DNA from: CAYPEL01 sp964409635
GTDB taxonomy: Bacteria; Pseudomonadota; Gammaproteobacteria; DSM-19610
Direction of reading: 5' to 3'
Length of the DNA stretch: 9,105 nt
NCBI GenBank assembly: GCA_964409635.1
Contig: CAYPEL010000117.1
Coordinates: 1-9,105, forward strand
Translations under genes and position numbers: made by a program
Shown here: one piece after another, positions 7,006 to 9,105 of the stretch
How the letters are laid out: each line of letters opens with the position of its first letter
How positions within the stretch are numbered: position 1 is the first letter of the stretch
The notes under the pieces: generated by a model
The model's input: the letters and a program-made list of their open reading frames with translations, nothing else
Told to the model about the DNA's origin: nothing
Databases searched by the model: none

Positions 7006-7324
7006 GGTCAGTGGGGCGGACGATATTTCGGAGTTAAGTTGCATAAAGGCAGGGGTGTTTGGTTCTGTTTGGGAGATTGGCTTGCAGGGACAGGGCTTTT
7101 ATCTTACTTCGTATCGACGCCCCCATGTCAACTTGAATGTGTAGGGTGTTGATCCTGGAGCGGGTGTAGACTGTGGACTCACATCCTCGTATTCGCGTGC
7201 TGGTTAACGCATTAAGAACTGTCCATTTTTGGGGTTACCACAACCGGCTATTGTGCGTGGTAGATGTATTCGATGTAGCCTCAGGGAACCTTTCCCTTCC
7301 GGGCACTGTCCGTTAACAGGCATA

Positions 7325-7363
7325 CATCTGGTCGACCTGCGACAAAAAGAGGTCGGCCAGATG
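7325..7363. repeat. 14-bp near-perfect inverted repeat
   Basis: Positions 7325-7338 pair with 7350-7363 around an 11-nt loop; the stem core is ATCTGGTCGACCT against AGGTCGGCCAGAT with one T.G pair as plus-strand RNA. No T-run follows on either strand, so it is not an intrinsic terminator. It lies 55 nt upstream of the ECF-type promoter of the 7500 gene and has no recognised function. Confidence 0.55.
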
Positions 7364-7417
7364 ATACCTATCCAATCCGCTGTTCACCTTATTCAACTTG
7401 AATAATCTACACTTTGT

Positions 7418-7446
7418 GGAATAAAGTATCGCAAAGGTCAGTCTCC
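7418..7446 (+). promoter_or_regulatory. ECF-sigma-type promoter of the small exported protein gene
   Basis: GGAATA (7418-7423), 17 nt, then GTCTCC (7441-7446) preceded by A. The same arrangement precedes the ECF sigma gene (17-nt spacer) and, on the other strand, the cupredoxin gene (16 nt). GGAA-type -35 and GTC-type -10 boxes at 16-17 nt are typical of ECF sigma factors. Transcription should start near 7453, giving a leader of about 47 nt. Confidence 0.65.
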
Positions 7447-7499
7447 TTAGATGCAGCCCACATGCTGCATACAACATTCATAACCACGGAGAACTGACT

Positions 7500-7853
7500 A
7501 TGCACCCTATGCATCCCATAGCGACGGCAAAAACCCTGGCTGTAGCCTTACTACTGACAGCAATGGCAGGGCCGGCCGCCGCCTATTCCTGCAAGACTGA
7601 ATTCAATGCAGCTCAAGCACTGATCGAAGAAGCCGAAGCGCTTGTAAAACCCGATACGGATTCACGCATATTGGCCCTTATTGAAAAAGCGAAAGGCATC
7701 TCAAATGCGGGCCTAATCAGCCATAGCAAGGCCAACGAAAAACACGTCGGCGCAAACGGCAAGCATATGCACGGACAGGCTGTCAGTATGGGCCGCCAGG
7801 CACAGTCTATCGCCAAAGAAGCTCTTTTCTTGCTCACTGGACAACCACGCTGA
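7500..7853 (+). CDS. Small exported His-containing protein of unknown function (117 aa)
   Basis: I do not assign a named family. The ATG at 7500 has a good ribosome binding site (GGAGAA, 7 nt upstream); an in-frame Met4 is a less well-placed alternative. Residues 1-28 form a signal peptide with hydrophobic core TLAVALLLTAMAG and cleavage after AAA, leaving a mature protein of about 89 residues starting YSCKTEF. A helical part follows (FNAAQALIEEAEALV, ILALIEKAKGI), then a His-rich stretch (His75, 82, 89, 91 in ISHSKANEKHVGANGKHMHG) and a C-terminal helix (GRQAQSIAKEALFLLTG). The single mature Cys31 and the clustered His could bind metal, but this is inference. It is convergent with the cupredoxin gene, and its promoter matches those of the cupredoxin and ECF sigma genes, so it is probably part of the same regulon. 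The antisense frames over it are shadows. Confidence 0.85.
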   Translation: MHPMHPIATAKTLAVALLLTAMAGPAAAYSCKTEFNAAQALIEEAEALVKPDTDSRILALIEKAKGISNAGLISHSKANEKHVGANGKHMHGQAVSMGRQAQSIAKEALFLLTGQPR

Positions 7854-7865
7854 TGTATACAAAGA

Positions 7866-7889
7866 CCGGCATGCTACATTGCGTGCCGG
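7866..7889. terminator. Hairpin between the convergent 7500 gene and cupredoxin gene
   Basis: CCGGCATG (7866-7873) pairs with CGTGCCGG (7882-7889) with one G.T pair and an 8-nt loop; beyond one mismatch, AAG/CTT extends the stem. It fills the 38-nt gap between the two convergent stop codons, the right place for a shared terminator, but neither strand has a T-tract behind it. Confidence 0.45.
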
Positions 7890-7891
7890 CC

Positions 7892-8413
7892 TTAGCGAGC
7901 GCTGGCTGACTTTGGTAGTACGACGATTTGTCCAGTCATGTTGGGTTTGTGATCCAAACATATTATCTGGATCAGACCAGGCTCATCGGCGGTAAACTGC
8001 ACCACTTTCATGGTACCCCGTGTTAACCGAAAATCGTCAACACCCACAATCTTAATATTGTGAAACGCCCCATTTATACCAACAAAATTCAATGTCACTC
8101 GATCACCTTGCATAACAGTAATCTGCCCTGGGGAAAACCCGTAGGACTCGACCTTCCAGGTTCCATCCGCCGCTGGCGCCTTTACTTTCATTCCAGGCGC
8201 TTGTTGCAATGGCTTTAGGGGAAATGGTTCACTCGACACATGGGTCTTACCTTTATGCTCAACCGCCTGAATATAAAACTCACGATCTGCCGCCACTGCA
8301 TTTACGGCAGCCGTATAAAAGCAGATCACCGTCAGACCACGGCAACCCGATTTTCCGATATATTCTGCAAAATCCTGGATGCTATTTTGCCATCTTTTCT
8401 GAGTACACAGCAT
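7892..8413 (-). CDS. Exported cupredoxin (type-1 copper) domain protein
   Basis: The 173-residue protein has a complete type-1 copper site: His118 in GAFHNIKI and Cys152-x2-His155-x3-Met159 in ICLDHKPNM. Upstream is a family-typical N-terminal stretch (REFYIQAVEHKGKTHVSSEP, then SYGFSPGQITVMQGDRVTLNFVGING). Only one Cys lies in the ligand loop, so a CuA site is excluded. Such proteins act as periplasmic electron carriers or copper-binding proteins. The ATG at 8413 is fixed by a near-perfect Shine-Dalgarno (AAAGGAGG, 6 nt away). That gives an unusually long n-region before the hydrophobic segment GLTVICFYTAAVNAVAA, with cleavage most likely after AVA (about residue 41). The gene is divergent from the ECF sigma gene and has its own ECF-type promoter at 8477-8450, so it is probably a target of that sigma factor. 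Its electron partner is not in the window. Confidence 0.9.
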   Translation of the reverse strand: MLCTQKRWQNSIQDFAEYIGKSGCRGLTVICFYTAAVNAVAADREFYIQAVEHKGKTHVSSEPFPLKPLQQAPGMKVKAPAADGTWKVESYGFSPGQITVMQGDRVTLNFVGINGAFHNIKIVGVDDFRLTRGTMKVVQFTADEPGLIQIICLDHKPNMTGQIVVLPKSASAR

Positions 8414-8449
8414 GCTGTCCCTCCTTTACGAGTGTGATAGTGTATTCAG

Positions 8450-8477
8450 GAAGACTCTCAATTATCGCGTTTATTCC
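8450..8477 (-). promoter_or_regulatory. ECF-sigma-type promoter of the cupredoxin gene
   Basis: Minus-strand GGAATA (8477-8472), 16 nt, then GTCTTC (8455-8450) preceded by A. It ends 36 nt before the cupredoxin ATG at 8413. It is back to back with the matching plus-strand promoter of the ECF gene, the two -35 boxes being 17 nt apart. Confidence 0.65.
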
Positions 8478-8494
8478 GTCTGTCGACAGTTTTT

Positions 8495-8523
8495 GGAATA
8501 TACCAGGAAAGTACCCAGTCTTA
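8495..8523 (+). promoter_or_regulatory. ECF-sigma-type promoter of the ECF sigma gene (autoregulatory)
   Basis: GGAATA (8495-8500), 17 nt, then GTCTTA (8518-8523) preceded by A, ending 35 nt before the GTG start at 8559. An ECF sigma gene carrying its own promoter type is the common autoregulation arrangement. Confidence 0.65.
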
Positions 8524-8558
8524 TTCAGTAGCGACAACAGATCCCGGAGCAGATACCA

Positions 8559-9105
8559 GTGACTGATCGCAGGAAACGCGCTCGATTTGAACGACTGTTC
8601 ATGCCCCACTTCAGCGCGACGTATAATTTCGCGCGCTGGCTCGTGCGTCATCCACACGACGCCGAGGATTTGGTGCAGGATGCGTATTTAAAAGCCTACT
8701 GCGCGTTCGACCAATTTAATGGCGGCGACGCCAAAGCCTGGCTGTTCACTATTTTGCGCAATACCTTCCTTACCTGGCTGAGCCGTCAACCCAAGCGCGG
8801 TAAGGTAATCGACATCAATGAAGCAATACAGCGTCACGACTCAAGGAGTCTGGAACCGAGTCTTATTGCCACCACATCTGGGCCCGATACGGAACTGCAG
8901 GCCGAGGCGGATAGAAAACGCATACACCAAGCCCTGAATGAGTTATCGGAACCCTATCGTATGGTACTGGTGCTACGTGAGTTTCAAGATTTTAAATACA
9001 GTCAAATTGCCGAAATATTAGACATACCAGTTGGTACTGTCATGTCTCGCTTGTCTCGAGCACGTATCCAATTAAAACATTGGCTAATCGATGCCGCCGA
9101 TAAGG
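8559..9105 (+). CDS. RNA polymerase ECF-type sigma factor, RpoE-like (3' end outside window)
   Basis: The frame is open for 182 codons to the right edge, so only the last residues and stop are missing if it has the usual length. Region 2 (about residues 9-80) reads FERLFMPHFSATYNFARWLV, then the region 2.2 motif HPHDAEDLVQDAYLKAY and AWLFTILRNTFLTWLSRQPKR. Region 4 (about 118-175) reads RIHQALNELSEPYRMVLVLR and the helix-turn-helix YSQIAEILDIPVGTVMSRLSRAR. There is no extra C-terminal domain in view. The GTG start has GGAG 10 nt upstream and gives the right N-terminal length; Met15 would cut into region 2. The gene is divergent from the cupredoxin gene, and an anti-sigma factor would be expected just outside the right edge. 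A 91-codon minus-strand frame across the start is a shadow. Confidence 0.93.
   Translation, partial: MTDRRKRARFERLFMPHFSATYNFARWLVRHPHDAEDLVQDAYLKAYCAFDQFNGGDAKAWLFTILRNTFLTWLSRQPKRGKVIDINEAIQRHDSRSLEPSLIATTSGPDTELQAEADRKRIHQALNELSEPYRMVLVLREFQDFKYSQIAEILDIPVGTVMSRLSRARIQLKHWLIDAADK

Larger units (their letters stand above)
7006..7499. other. Non-coding stretch before the small exported protein
   Basis: About 490 nt with no gene I can support on either strand. The plus-strand frame ending at 7152 and other short frames have no protein-like features, and no antitoxin for the PIN pseudogene is visible. The stretch contains the heptamer ACTGTCC twice (around 7220 and 7305), each near a GTTAAC, a 14-bp hairpin (7325-7363), the ECF-type promoter (7418-7446) and, within the predicted leader, a stem ATGCAG/CTGCAT (7451-7456/7465-7470). 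Confidence 0.55.

Noticed and set aside
6811..7152. 113-codon plus-strand frame
   Set aside because: It is antisense to the PIN pseudogene, whose conserved motifs are clear, and has no motif of its own.
8382..8657. 91-codon minus-strand frame spanning the cupredoxin start and the beginning of the ECF sigma gene
   Set aside because: It overlaps both well-supported genes and both ECF-type promoters, and its translation has no family-like features.

Overview
The window looks like a piece of a mid-GC proteobacterial chromosome, most likely gammaproteobacterial. The basis is the style of the proteins (a DUF1800 exoprotein with dockerin-like and thrombospondin type 3 repeats, a GH63-type glucosidase, an RpoE-like ECF sigma factor, a Spy/CpxP-like remnant), good Shine-Dalgarno sequences and sigma70-like promoter spacing. 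I cannot name a genus.

Layout. Positions 1-1914 (minus) hold the first 638 codons of a secreted multidomain DUF1800 protein that runs off the left edge; it has a convincing sigma70 promoter at 2038-2066. Positions 2326-2658 (plus) hold a Spy/CpxP-like protein that is interrupted by an in-frame TGA and has no signal peptide, so it is probably decaying. Positions 2746-3483 (minus) form a clearly AT-richer pair: a complete O6-alkylguanine-DNA alkyltransferase and, just upstream, a 61-codon fragment resembling the N-terminus of an Imm22-type immunity protein. About 150 bp upstream of that pair is packed with inverted repeats (3503-3655). Positions 3702-6386 (minus) encode a complete 894-residue cytoplasmic GH63/MGH1-like glycoside hydrolase. 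Positions 6598-7005 (minus) hold a PIN-domain (VapC-like) pseudogene with at least two frameshifts. Positions 7006-7499 are non-coding and include a 14-bp hairpin and a promoter.

The most coherent unit is at the right end (7418-9105). An ECF sigma factor (8559 to the edge, plus) is divergent from an exported type-1 cupredoxin (8413-7892, minus). A small exported protein of unrecognised function (7500-7853, plus) is convergent with the cupredoxin. All three genes are preceded by the same two-block promoter, GGAATA, 16 or 17 nt, then GTCTYM, preceded by A. This is the expected form of an ECF promoter, so I infer that the sigma factor drives itself, the cupredoxin and the small protein as one envelope or copper/redox stress regulon. 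The rest of the window (split Spy-like gene, PIN pseudogene, truncated immunity fragment) has the look of an accessory region undergoing gene decay.
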